24,689 bases of DNA, from the NCBI GenBank assembly GCA_002337215.1, contig DDFO01000060.1, positions 27,294 through 51,982 on the forward strand, in the 5' to 3' direction. Positions 8,167-17,301 of this stretch are shown one piece after another. Made by a program: the position numbers and the translations under genes. The first letter of the stretch is position 1; each line of letters opens with the position of its first letter. The DNA is from Phycisphaerales bacterium UBA1926. GTDB lineage: Bacteria > Planctomycetota > Phycisphaerae > Phycisphaerales > UBA1924. A model generated the notes under the pieces. It was not told where the DNA came from. It ran no database searches and saw only the letters and a list, made by a program, of their open reading frames with translations.

Positions 8167-8951
8167 TCGCCTTCCGCCTCCTCGGCGAGCCTTCGGTAGT
8201 ACGCCTCGGTCAGCGAGCGATAGGCAGCGCTGAACTTGTCACTGAGCCCCTCACGCACGGAGTCGCGGAGCCGATCGGGGAGCGCACCCCACGCCGATGC
8301 GTCGAGGAGCCGTTGCGGCCCGAGCTGCGCATCACCGCCCTCGGACGGCATCGAGGCGGCGTCGCCCTCGCCCCGGCTCGGGGCGGACTGGGCGCCGCCG
8401 GATTGCTGCTGCCCCGGGTCTGTGCTGGGCTTGCTCTGCCGCGACTGCGAACCGGCGGAAGATCCGGAGCCCTGGCCCTGGTTCTGTTCGGCGGCCTCGA
8501 TCACGGTGTCGAGCTTGCGGAGGATGTCTTCCTGGAGTCGCTGGGTTTCCAGCCCGGTGCCGCCGCGCTGCCCGAGGCGGGCGGCGGTGTCGTCCATGAG
8601 CGTGAGCGCCTGGTTGAGCGCGTCCGCAGCGTCCTGGGCGGTGAGCTTTCGGTCGAGTTCTTTCTGCTGCTGGTCGTCGGCCGGTGCGGCGGCGGGGCCT
8701 TCGCTTTCCGGTTCTTCGAGGCCGAGCAATTCGTCGAGGCTGGGGAGCGGGTCGGATTCCGCGGATGGCGTCTCCGACGGGCTGTCCGAGGGAGTCGCCG
8801 GGCCCGCGTATTCGACCGGTTTCGTGGGTTCGGCCGGTTTCGTGGGTTCGGAAGGGCTGGCAGGTTCATCCGCGAGCCCAAAAGCGGCGCAGAGAACCAC
8901 GGTCGCTGCGGCGCTGAGCCGGAGTCTCCGGATGTGGTCCGATGTGCTCAT
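8163..8951 (-). CDS. Secreted low-complexity Gln/Pro-rich protein with conserved helical C-terminus
   Basis: 262 residues, function unknown. A signal peptide (about 1-27, RRLRLSAAATVVLCAAFGLA) is followed by a Pro/Ser/Thr/Glu-rich linker with two exact copies of a six-residue unit (PTKPxE, about 36-47). A short conserved-looking acidic motif (SLDELLGLEEPE, 71-82) precedes a helix (about 95-155). A Gln/Gly/Ser-rich linker (about 156-205) leads to a helical end with FSAAYRSLTEAYYRRLAEE. I recall the LDELLGL motif and the YR..TE.YYRRLA ending from proteins beside BatA/VWA genes in other planctomycetes. It sits between the DUF4175-like gene and the toroid gene with ATGA overlaps on both sides, so it probably belongs to the same envelope assembly. 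The flexible linkers with short helical ends would suit a tether or adaptor. Confidence 0.85.
   Translation of the reverse strand: MSTSDHIRRLRLSAAATVVLCAAFGLADEPASPSEPTKPAEPTKPVEYAGPATPSDSPSETPSAESDPLPSLDELLGLEEPESEGPAAAPADDQQQKELDRKLTAQDAADALNQALTLMDDTAARLGQRGGTGLETQRLQEDILRKLDTVIEAAEQNQGQGSGSSAGSQSRQSKPSTDPGQQQSGGAQSAPSRGEGDAASMPSEGGDAQLGPQRLLDASAWGALPDRLRDSVREGLSDKFSAAYRSLTEAYYRRLAEEAEGE
8816..8851. repeat. Perfect tandem duplication of an 18-bp unit
   Basis: CCGGTTTCGTGGGTTCGG occurs twice, head to tail, at 8816-8833 and 8834-8851. In the minus-strand gene it encodes the EPTKPAEPTKPVE linker. The repeat is a multiple of three, so copy-number change would alter linker length without shifting the frame. 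Confidence 0.9.
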
Positions 8952-11900
8952 CCGTCGCTGTCCTCTGTGGGCGTACCGTCCGCAGCGTCGCCGGGTTCAG
9001 GGCCTTCGTCAGGTTCTGTATCGGTCGGATCGGTCTTCTCGGTCTCATCGGGGTCCGGCGTCGGCGGGTTCGCACCGCCTCCCTGCATCGATTCGATGAT
9101 CCGTCTCGCCTGTTCCGCGATTCGGGCCTGCATCGCCGCAAGATCCGGGCTCGGTGCGCCGTTGTTGCCGCTCGCGAGCCGGGTCTCATCAAGGACGAGC
9201 TCCTGAAGCGACCGAAGCAGGCGGAGCTCTTCGAGCTGGCCGATCGCGGGCTGTTCCTGTCCGCCGCCTCCGTTGCCGCCGCCACCCCCGCCGGCCTGCT
9301 GGTCGTCGAAGGGGTCCTGCTCATCCTGGGCAGGCGAGAGCACGTCCACGATCGCGCGCAGCATCGCGACCGCGCGGTCCTGTGATCCGACCACGCTGTC
9401 ATCGGTCTGCCCTCGACCAAGCCTGCGCACGGCTTCACCGATCGCGCCGTCGATCCGCTCGTGGTACAGGTCGGTGATGCCACCTGGCGGGAGCTCGTGG
9501 GATTCCGGGATCGCTGCGATCTCGACGCGCAGCGATTCTTGTTCCCGGCCGATCGTTCGGAGTTCTGCCCGGTCGCGCCGGGTGAGGCGATCCGGATCGA
9601 TCGTTGAGGTGCGATCGCGGATCGTGGACTGCGATTCCAGGGCGGAGCGATACGCATCGACGAGTTCGCGGCGTTGGCGCTCTTGCTCACGCTGGGCGGC
9701 GTTGTCGTCCTGCCGTTTCGCTTCGGCGAGGGCTTCTTCGAGCCTCGCGAGTGCCTCCGCCGCTTTGCCCCTGGCGGACTCGATTTCAACGGGCCGGGCG
9801 CGCAGCGCACGCACCGAGCCCAGCTGCGCCGTCGCGGCCCGATCGAGAAGCTCGAGCACCGGGCCGACCTCGTCGAAACCGCCGGCGCTCGCGGCGGCGG
9901 CGAGCGTGTTGGTGCGCACACGCTCGGCTCGGGGTGACGCGGCGCCGGGGTCGGCTTCGATCGACTCAACGACGCCGCGCTGCTGGCGGATCAGCGACTC
10001 GATGGATTGGATCAGGCTCGCGAGCTCGCGGCGAAGGGCCTGGTCGCGGAGCCGCTGCGCGTTCTCGAGCCCTTCGAGGATCGATTCGAGGTCCTCGATC
10101 GACTGCTCCTGCAGATCCGTCGCGGCACCCGTCTGGTTGCGCGAAACCTGCTCGGCGGCCTGGCTGATCGCCTCGGCCAGTTCGCTGCGCCGGGCTTCGC
10201 GGGCGGCCTGGTCCAACGCCGCGGCCTGTGTCGGGTCGGACTCGCGGAGCTCGTCGGCCCGCTCGGCGAGGTCGTCGATCGCCTGCTGCGCCTGCTCGGC
10301 AAGCTCGCGCTGCCGGTCGGCGATCCGCTCGAGCGCCGTCCGCTCGTCGGGCGTGAGTTCGTCGAGATCCCGCCCCACGGTCTGGTCGCCCGCCCGGGCG
10401 GTCTCGTCGCGGAGGGCCCGCTGCGTCTCGGCGAGGCGTTCGATCGCGCGGCGAACGACCCAGTCGTCCTGACCCCGATCGAGGCGGTCGATCAGGTCCG
10501 CCAACTCGTCGCGGACGCGCTGCTGCGACTCGGACGGATCGCTCTGCGGCTCCCCGCTCGCCTGCTCGGCGGCTTGTCCCGCCGCGCGGTCCGCCTGCTC
10601 CGCGGCGGACTCGGCGAGCCGTTCGGAGGTCTGCACAAGAGCACGCGCCGTTTCGTCGTCGAGACGGTTCTCGTCGATCCGTTCTCTTATTCCGCGGAGC
10701 GCGTCTGACTGGATGCGAAGACGGCGCGCGACCTCGGCCTGCCGGCGGGCGAGGCTGTCGGCGGTCGCCTCTGTCGATTCGGGGTCGTCCTTGAGGACCG
10801 CGCCGTCGCGCATGATTTCACCCTGGCGTTCGTCGAGCGTGATCGCGGTGCGGCGGATCCCTTCGAGCTCGTCTTGGATCAACTCGATGAACCGGCTCTC
10901 TTCGATCACGCGGAGACGGCGCGGCGTCGATCGCACGGGCTCATGCATCGCGTCGTCGAGCTCGAACGTGTCGGCGGCGAGCGCGGTGAGCCAGATCTCG
11001 TCCCCGGGTCGTGCGCCCGTTGTCTCGATCGAAAGATCGGCGCTGAGCACCGCGTTCCGGCGTGAATGTGCGGGCAGGCCCGATGGGTCCCAGCCGATCA
11101 GTGTGACCGGATCGCCGGAAGGCTTCGGTTCCGCGGACAGCGACTCGGCGTCCGGCTGAGCGAGGCGGTACTCGACATGGAAGGAACGCAGCGCGAGATC
11201 GTCTTCCCCGCGGGCGTTCACCGCGACGACTGCGCTCGGGAGCACGGCCCGCGCCCCCCCGGGCTCCATGATCGTGGCGGTGGGGGGGCGGTCGGCGACA
11301 ACCGAGAGACGCGCACGGAACGGCTCGCGCGTCGCGAAGCCGTCGCCGCCGCGAGCGATCAGTTCCAGCCCTTCGGTCGCACGGGGCGCGATCTTCAACT
11401 CAACCGTTCTGCCATCCACAAGGACGTTGGTCTCCTCGGGCATCGCGGCTGGTTCGGGCGAGACCGGTTTGGAGTAGGTCAGCCGCAGCGTCACATCCGA
11501 ACCCGAGAGCACGGGTCCAACCACAGCGTCGGCGGTCCCGACGGCCCGCTCGCCGCTGACCCAGTTCGCGCGCGCATCGTCGCCCGACTCACCATCCGGT
11601 CCGACCGCATCGCGGGCGTACGCCGGCAGGTTGATCTTGACGGCGGCACCGACGAGCACCGGGGGATCAACGATGCGGATCCGCCGCGTCGCGGTCGTGT
11701 CGTCCTCGGACCGGATCGTGTATTCCACGAACCGCTCGCCGGTCGATCCTTCGAGTGGGTTTGGCGTCGGTGTGCCGTCCTTCATCCGCCAGCGTGCCGG
11801 GTCGATCAGGCGTTCATACAGCTCGTTTGTAGACACCCGTCCGTCAGCGGACGCTGACGCGGAAGGTTGGGGAACGAGAATCGATTCGACTACCGATCCG

Positions 11901-12682
11901 TCCTGCACTCGCGGACCGACGATGCGGTACGTCGCGGTGACGCGTGATTCGCCCTCGGGTCGGTTCGATTTCAGCAGGGTCGCGCGGAGCGGGAGGGGCG
12001 CGTCCGACGGGTGAACCGCGTCGGGCGTCGCGTCCGCGATCGTCGTGAGGCGAGGCCATTCGGCGTCGCTCCACGGCATGTAGAGCCGGGTGAGACCGAT
12101 CGTGGAGAGCGAGGGTGCCGCGTTGATGATCGCCGCGGCGCCGATCGCGAGCCCGATGAGCGAAAGCGTTGCCAAGGTCGCAGGGCGCCATCGCATCATG
12201 CCCCATGGCACGCGTGGGAAGAGCCCGGCGATCTCGATCGATGCCAATCGTGCGAGCGCACGGGTGAGCGCGTCGTCGCGCGCCGTCACGCGGAGCCCCA
12301 CGCCGGCCGAGAGTGTCGAACGGGCGGCGTCCCCGCGCTCGGCGAGCCACCGCTCGACACGCGCCGCGATGTCGGTCAGAGGCGGTCGGTACCGAGCGAT
12401 CGGGCGCAGCAGCCGCGCGTACCCGACGATGCCCGCGACGAGCAAGCCTGCGAGCAGGACGCACCGCGCGGGCATCGGGAAGCGCAGCACGTAGTCGAGC
12501 AGCACCAGCGCCGCGGTGCAGAGAAGACCTATCGCGAAGAACCGCGACGCAGCGTTGACCGCCAGCAGCGTGCGGCCGACCCGTCGGACGACGCGGAGAC
12601 GCCGGCGAACACGCTTGAGTGGGTCCTCGGTTCCCACCGCACGGTCGGCGGGCGAGATCGGGTGTGGCGATCGGGTGGTCAT
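8948..12682 (-). CDS. Very large membrane-anchored coiled-coil protein, DUF4175-like
   Basis: 1244 residues; function unknown. N-terminal hydrophobic segments lie near 43-63, 74-92 and 165-185. A beta-rich, probably periplasmic region reaches to about 590. From ELIQDELEGIRR (about 597) onward the chain is nearly all helix, with long Glu/Arg/Gln/Ala-rich coiled-coil stretches (for example RQRELAEQAQQAIDDLAERA) to about 1130. A Gly run (AGGGGGGNGGGG, about 1134), one more helix and an acidic Pro/Asp/Glu tail finish it. This order matches the DUF4175/TIGR02302 type of protein as I know it, though the present one is longer. The frame is open to 12763, but ATG at 12682 (MTTRSPHPIS) overlaps the upstream stop as ATGA, like its neighbours, so I chose it. 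Two 7-base homopolymers (11254-11260 and 11282-11288) lie inside an intact frame. Confidence 0.87.
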   Translation of the reverse strand: MTTRSPHPISPADRAVGTEDPLKRVRRRLRVVRRVGRTLLAVNAASRFFAIGLLCTAALVLLDYVLRFPMPARCVLLAGLLVAGIVGYARLLRPIARYRPPLTDIAARVERWLAERGDAARSTLSAGVGLRVTARDDALTRALARLASIEIAGLFPRVPWGMMRWRPATLATLSLIGLAIGAAAIINAAPSLSTIGLTRLYMPWSDAEWPRLTTIADATPDAVHPSDAPLPLRATLLKSNRPEGESRVTATYRIVGPRVQDGSVVESILVPQPSASASADGRVSTNELYERLIDPARWRMKDGTPTPNPLEGSTGERFVEYTIRSEDDTTATRRIRIVDPPVLVGAAVKINLPAYARDAVGPDGESGDDARANWVSGERAVGTADAVVGPVLSGSDVTLRLTYSKPVSPEPAAMPEETNVLVDGRTVELKIAPRATEGLELIARGGDGFATREPFRARLSVVADRPPTATIMEPGGARAVLPSAVVAVNARGEDDLALRSFHVEYRLAQPDAESLSAEPKPSGDPVTLIGWDPSGLPAHSRRNAVLSADLSIETTGARPGDEIWLTALAADTFELDDAMHEPVRSTPRRLRVIEESRFIELIQDELEGIRRTAITLDERQGEIMRDGAVLKDDPESTEATADSLARRQAEVARRLRIQSDALRGIRERIDENRLDDETARALVQTSERLAESAAEQADRAAGQAAEQASGEPQSDPSESQQRVRDELADLIDRLDRGQDDWVVRRAIERLAETQRALRDETARAGDQTVGRDLDELTPDERTALERIADRQRELAEQAQQAIDDLAERADELRESDPTQAAALDQAAREARRSELAEAISQAAEQVSRNQTGAATDLQEQSIEDLESILEGLENAQRLRDQALRRELASLIQSIESLIRQQRGVVESIEADPGAASPRAERVRTNTLAAAASAGGFDEVGPVLELLDRAATAQLGSVRALRARPVEIESARGKAAEALARLEEALAEAKRQDDNAAQREQERQRRELVDAYRSALESQSTIRDRTSTIDPDRLTRRDRAELRTIGREQESLRVEIAAIPESHELPPGGITDLYHERIDGAIGEAVRRLGRGQTDDSVVGSQDRAVAMLRAIVDVLSPAQDEQDPFDDQQAGGGGGGNGGGGQEQPAIGQLEELRLLRSLQELVLDETRLASGNNGAPSPDLAAMQARIAEQARRIIESMQGGGANPPTPDPDETEKTDPTDTEPDEGPEPGDAADGTPTEDSDG

Positions 12683-15006
12683 GCGAGCCTCGACCTCCTC
12701 CTGATGATCCACTCCGCCGACGCGACGACGAGCAGCAACGCGAGCGGGGCGGGGTGGTCCCACAGCGTCCGGGTCTCGGGCGGGAGCGGCGCGATCACCC
12801 GACGGTTCGGGAGAACCGCCGGCAACCTGTCGAACGCGTCGGCGGCGAGCATTCTTCCGCCCGTATCGGCCGCGAGCGACGCGAGCAACCCGTGATCGGT
12901 CTGCGGCGATCGGAGCTCGTCGTCGAGCGATACGACATCGATGCGACGCGTCAGCCCCTCGGGGAGCAGCGAATCGCCCGAGAGCCGGACGGTCACCGGA
13001 CCGGTCCGCACGGGCGTGAACGCGCCGCGGTACCGCGCGACGCCCGCCCCGGAAGTCTCTCGGATGAGGGTGATCGCGGTCGGCTCATCGCGCGAGGGCG
13101 GGAGCGGGCTCGCCTCGGCCCGGAGTTCGTCCGGCAGCACCTCGGCGGACGCACGGTCGGTCACCGTCAGCTCGACGACAACCTGTTGCCCGACGGGGAC
13201 GAGCGCCGACGAGACATCGAGCCGCGCCCCCGACCCGAGCGAGGCGAGACGAGGCCGCGCGAGATGCCGGATGAGCGGGAGCCAGAATCGTTCGGTTGCT
13301 GATTCGCCGCGCCCGTAGCGCCAGCGCCAGATCTCGTCGGTCGCGACGAGCGCGGACCGTCCCGAGCCGTACCGCATCCCGAGCACGAGCGGGCTACCAC
13401 CCGCCGACGCATCCGGAGCCGCGACCGCGAACAGTTCGGCGGACGGCTTGATGAGGTCAGGGGAAATCTGCAACGCCCAGCGCAGGCGCGACCATCCCGC
13501 GTCGGCGCGTGTCACGCCTTCTGCTTCGGTGAGCTCGCGGAAGAGGCCAAGCCGGTCCGAGGCCGGCGTTGTCGAAAAGACGACGGGCTCGCCCCAGATG
13601 GGCAGCACCGACGCCGACGAGCCGATCCGGACCGGCAGGAGATCGCTCGCGGGGGAGTCGCCCCATGCGTGTGGGTTTGCCGAGGGGCCCGCGAGCCAGA
13701 GCAGCCCGGTGCTCCGCTCGCCGACCTGCGTCCGGATGGCGCGGGCCGCCCGCTCGCCGATGAGTTCGGGGCGGAGGTCCCCGAGAATGACCAGATCGAA
13801 CGCATCCCATCCGTCCTCGTCGGACGGGAGCGTTGCGAGAACCGTGTTGCCTTCCTGCTGGAATCGGCGATCAGCCGCCAGGAGGAGGCACGACGCATCG
13901 ATCGATTCCTCGCGGATCAGCATCGTCTTGAGGTACCGCTGTTCCCAGCGGGGCGACCCGTCGACGTAGAGCACGCGGATCGGATCATCGACGAAACGGA
14001 TCGAGAGCGACGTCTCGTTGTTGGTAGATGAGAGATCCGGGCCGTCGGGCACCACGCGAACCGTCCAGTTCGCTTCGCCGGCTCGATCGAGCTTGACGGG
14101 CAGTGTCGCCTCGCCCCGCGCGAAGTCCTCCGCCGAGAGCGGGGCGCTCTCGAGCACACGTCCGGTCGCCGTCTCGACAACCTCGACGAGGCCTCCCGGA
14201 TTCTCGCCCGCGCCCTCTCCCGATTCGTCCCCCGATGTCCCTATGCCCAGCGAGACGACAACCGGGACCGTGTCGTTCACGTACGCGACCGCGGGCGCCT
14301 CGGCGCCTTCCAGCGCGATATCCGGCGCACGATCGGGCGAGCCGAGCGGGACGGCGATCACCGGAACCCCCGCCTGGCTCAGCGCCGCCCGCGTCCCGCG
14401 CGAGACGGGCTCGGTCGCCCGCCCATCGCTGAACAGCACAATGGCCGACAGCGGCTGGCCCGCGTTCTCTGCGATCAGCGCGTCGAGCGCCGGTCCGAGT
14501 CGCGTTGCCGACCCCGCGGGATCCGCGATCGTGGGGACCTCTTCTGATTCTGAACCCATCGGCGAGACGGAGTCGCCGAAACCGTACCAGCGGGTGTCCT
14601 TGCTCACCGCGACAGCGCGCAGCGTCTCGTCGTGGGTGGACAGCAGGCCGCGGAGTTGATCGTCGCGCGTCGGCCCGGCACCGTCCGTCACCGTCATCGA
14701 CTCGGAACGATCGACGAGGTACAGCACGCGATCCTCGCTCACGCGGGTCCTCGGCTTCTCCAGCCGGGGCCCGAACGCGAGGAACGCGAGCGCGACGAGC
14801 AACGCGGCGCGGCAGAACCCCGCCGACCATCTCGCGATCGGCCGCATCGCGCCGCGCGTGTACACGGCCCCCGCGAGCGCAACCGCGGCGGCGATTACCG
14901 CGAGCCAGATCCAGAGGGGTGGGGCAAACGCGAAGCCGAACGCCGCGCCATCGGTCCCGAACCCGAACTCATCGAAGCCATACAGACGATTGAGAAGGCC
15001 GTTCAT
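12679..15006 (-). CDS. Membrane VWA-domain protein with GATase-like domain
   Basis: 775 residues. Two membrane segments (about 31-50 and 62-79) place a von Willebrand A domain on the far side of the membrane. It has a complete metal site: DRSES (D99, S101, S103), a Thr in ATRLGPALDAL and the Asp of LFSDGRAT. After a beta-sandwich region comes a stretch like a class I glutamine-amidotransferase fold without the catalytic Cys (RVLYVDGSPRWEQRYLKTM; FDLVILGDLRPELIGERAA). Next is the segment YGSGRSALVATDEIWRWRYG, then FWLPLIRHLARPRL. A last membrane helix (about 751-768) ends in IIRRRSRLA. It probably works as a metal-dependent adhesion or assembly subunit with the BatA-type partner encoded just upstream. 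The start ATG at 15006 overlaps the upstream stop (ATGA). Confidence 0.9.
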   Translation of the reverse strand: MNGLLNRLYGFDEFGFGTDGAAFGFAFAPPLWIWLAVIAAAVALAGAVYTRGAMRPIARWSAGFCRAALLVALAFLAFGPRLEKPRTRVSEDRVLYLVDRSESMTVTDGAGPTRDDQLRGLLSTHDETLRAVAVSKDTRWYGFGDSVSPMGSESEEVPTIADPAGSATRLGPALDALIAENAGQPLSAIVLFSDGRATEPVSRGTRAALSQAGVPVIAVPLGSPDRAPDIALEGAEAPAVAYVNDTVPVVVSLGIGTSGDESGEGAGENPGGLVEVVETATGRVLESAPLSAEDFARGEATLPVKLDRAGEANWTVRVVPDGPDLSSTNNETSLSIRFVDDPIRVLYVDGSPRWEQRYLKTMLIREESIDASCLLLAADRRFQQEGNTVLATLPSDEDGWDAFDLVILGDLRPELIGERAARAIRTQVGERSTGLLWLAGPSANPHAWGDSPASDLLPVRIGSSASVLPIWGEPVVFSTTPASDRLGLFRELTEAEGVTRADAGWSRLRWALQISPDLIKPSAELFAVAAPDASAGGSPLVLGMRYGSGRSALVATDEIWRWRYGRGESATERFWLPLIRHLARPRLASLGSGARLDVSSALVPVGQQVVVELTVTDRASAEVLPDELRAEASPLPPSRDEPTAITLIRETSGAGVARYRGAFTPVRTGPVTVRLSGDSLLPEGLTRRIDVVSLDDELRSPQTDHGLLASLAADTGGRMLAADAFDRLPAVLPNRRVIAPLPPETRTLWDHPAPLALLLVVASAEWIIRRRSRLA

Positions 15007-17291
15007 GCTGCGGCCCCTCTCTGCGTTTCGTTCGTTTTCTTGCTCGGCCTGCGTTCAAAACCGGCACGGGTTGCTCGGGTCGCATCGGACCCGGTGCCCA
15101 TCCCGGTGTTCGGCTGTCGGCGTGTCGCGCTCGCCGCGATCAACGACTCGATAACCGCAAGAAACACCGCAAGTGCGAACGCCCAGCGCGCAAGCTCCGT
15201 GCTCTCGAAACGGGCCTCGCTGGCCTTCGATGCCTCGTCGCCGAGCCAGCGGATGCCGCCCTCGCGGATGCCAACGAGCGACGCCTCGACTCGTGCTTGT
15301 GAACCGATGGCGGTGTCTCCCGCGTCGGTGTTCGCGTTTACCGCGACCAGGCCCATCGGGTCTCCCGCGTTGCTGCTCAGGTCATACACACCAGCCCGGG
15401 GAAGCCCCGCGGTCCAGTTCTCCCGATCCACACGCAGGTTCGATTCCTGGGACGCGAGACCCGATGCCTTGGGCGGGAGCGCAACGGGTTCGCCCGCGGC
15501 GACGGTGACGCCGACACCCCGCGACGGGCTCTGCCTCGCGACCTCCTGCATCAACGCAGGGAAGATCGGGCGGGCGGCGAGATCGCTCCACGTGGGCGAG
15601 ATCGCCGATGTCATGACCCAGATGCCCGGCGCGGGACGCACAAGGACGGGCGCTCCCGACTCGGCCGCGAGCACGACGCGTGTCGCGTCCGCGTTCATCG
15701 GCAGTGTCTGAGAAATCCGGACGGCCCCCGCGAGATCCGCCAGTTCCGCGCCGAGCAGGCCCAGCGCGCCCGCCGCATCACCGATCACCAAGGGCTCAGG
15801 CCGCTCGAGCGGCACGCCCTCGCGGGCGAGCCCTTCGAGTTCGGGCATCCGAGCGATCGCGGTATCCACCCAAGCCTGCGCACCCTCAAGCGCGGGTGTG
15901 AACACGAGCAGCGAGCCCCCCGCGTCCACGAAATCGCGCAGCGCCGACCACGCCGACCCGGGCAGCAGATCCGGGCGAGCGAGCACCACCAGATCGAGCC
16001 CGATCAGAGACGCCGCATCGAGCCCGCTGTGCGCGATCTCGCGGACCCGCACCGGGCTCGTCTCATCCGGCCGGAGCGCGGCGCTGATCCACGCTTCCGA
16101 GGGGATGCCCGCCCCGTCGTCGCGGATGCCGCGGGAACGGACGAGGCCCGCCTCGACGCCGCGTGCGACACGGATCGCGGTCCGCTGAACACTGTCCCGG
16201 GCGATCGAGTCGATCCGGGGGGAAGCCCTGAGCGAAAACAACGCGAACCCCGCGTTGTGGGCGCCCTCGTCCACTTGTGCCGGAACCGGGATCGCGATCG
16301 CGACCGTCGACTCTCTCGCACCGGCAGGGATGACAAAGCGGACAGGGTCCGACACCGTCGGAGACCCGTTCCCCGATCGGATCTCGCAGATCAACTCTCC
16401 GCTCACATCGTCGCTCGCCGGGCCCGTGCGGTCGATTCGAACAATTGCCTGCCGGACCGCGGGCGTGTCGTCGAGGAGCAACACGCCGCGCGGAATCGTG
16501 ACGTCTCGGATGCGAAGGTTCTGCGATTCAGTCTCGACCGGCGCCGCGAGTGTCAACGCAAAGTCAGAGACTCCCGAGCCGGCTTCGAGTTCGGCATTCG
16601 AAGATTCTCCCGGCGCGGCGTCACCGCCACCAAGACCGGGCCGAGGCCCTGCGGTCGTCCCCAGCGATCCAACCCGCCAACCGCTGAGCACCAGCACCGT
16701 CGCATCGATGCTCAGGTTTCCGGTGTCTCCGTTCCCATCGCGGACAGCCGCGTCAGCGAGCGCGAACGCGCGTGTCAGATCCGGGGGCGAGTCCGCCGGC
16801 TCGATGCCCTCGATCGCGACGCGAGCCGCGTCCAGATCTCCCGTCGGCGTGCCGATGACCGCTCGTGCCGGTGCCGCCGATGAGATCACCGCGACACGGT
16901 CACCCATCGCGCCCCGGAGCCGATCGATCTCTTCGAGCGCGAGCCGTTTCGAGCGGTCCAGTTCGACCGAGCCGTCTTCGTTGCTGGTCTGTGATGCGAG
17001 GCCGTTGTCGAGGATGATGACCACGGTCCGCTCTCGCTCGCGGGCCGGTGATCCGAGCAGCGGGTGCGCGACGGCGATCGCGATCATCGCGACAAGCAGG
17101 CACCGAGCGACGAGCAGCAGGATCTGTTCGAGCCGGCGTCGCCTGCGTTGCTGCTTGTGCGCCTGCACCACGAAACGCATCGCCGCCCAGCGGATCGGGG
17201 TGTACCGGCGACGCAGCAGCAGGTGGATCAGGATCGGCAGAGCGATCGCCGCAAGGCCGGCCGCGAGCAGAGTTGGGTGGAGGACACTCAT
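15003..17291 (-). CDS. BatA-domain membrane protein with degenerate VWA domain
   Basis: 762 residues. The N-terminus is a typical BatA/aerotolerance-type double membrane domain: LHPTLLAAGLAAIALPILIHLL, then RRRYTPIRWAAMRF and a very basic loop (QQRRRRRLEQ) before TM2 (about 57-77). The VWA-like domain that follows begins VVIILDNGLAS. The expected DxSxS metal motif reads D95-N-G-L-A, so both Ser ligands are missing and metal binding is doubtful. Further on are beta-sandwich regions and a GATase-like segment (LDLVVLARPDLLPGSAW; DFVDAGGSLLVFTPA). A C-terminal membrane helix (WAFALAVFLAVIESLIAA) is followed by a short basic tail. It lies 10 bases after DUF58 and overlaps the next gene by ATGA. 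Together with that gene it probably forms a membrane pair, one half with and one half without a functional metal site. Confidence 0.9.
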   Translation of the reverse strand: MSVLHPTLLAAGLAAIALPILIHLLLRRRYTPIRWAAMRFVVQAHKQQRRRRRLEQILLLVARCLLVAMIAIAVAHPLLGSPARERERTVVIILDNGLASQTSNEDGSVELDRSKRLALEEIDRLRGAMGDRVAVISSAAPARAVIGTPTGDLDAARVAIEGIEPADSPPDLTRAFALADAAVRDGNGDTGNLSIDATVLVLSGWRVGSLGTTAGPRPGLGGGDAAPGESSNAELEAGSGVSDFALTLAAPVETESQNLRIRDVTIPRGVLLLDDTPAVRQAIVRIDRTGPASDDVSGELICEIRSGNGSPTVSDPVRFVIPAGARESTVAIAIPVPAQVDEGAHNAGFALFSLRASPRIDSIARDSVQRTAIRVARGVEAGLVRSRGIRDDGAGIPSEAWISAALRPDETSPVRVREIAHSGLDAASLIGLDLVVLARPDLLPGSAWSALRDFVDAGGSLLVFTPALEGAQAWVDTAIARMPELEGLAREGVPLERPEPLVIGDAAGALGLLGAELADLAGAVRISQTLPMNADATRVVLAAESGAPVLVRPAPGIWVMTSAISPTWSDLAARPIFPALMQEVARQSPSRGVGVTVAAGEPVALPPKASGLASQESNLRVDRENWTAGLPRAGVYDLSSNAGDPMGLVAVNANTDAGDTAIGSQARVEASLVGIREGGIRWLGDEASKASEARFESTELARWAFALAVFLAVIESLIAASATRRQPNTGMGTGSDATRATRAGFERRPSKKTNETQRGAAA

Positions 17292-17301
17292 CCGTGAATG
17301 C

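Noticed and set aside
11254..11288. Two 7-base homopolymers close together as a frameshift or phase-variation site
   Set aside because: The reading frame is intact through both, and such short runs are ordinary in coding DNA of this GC content.
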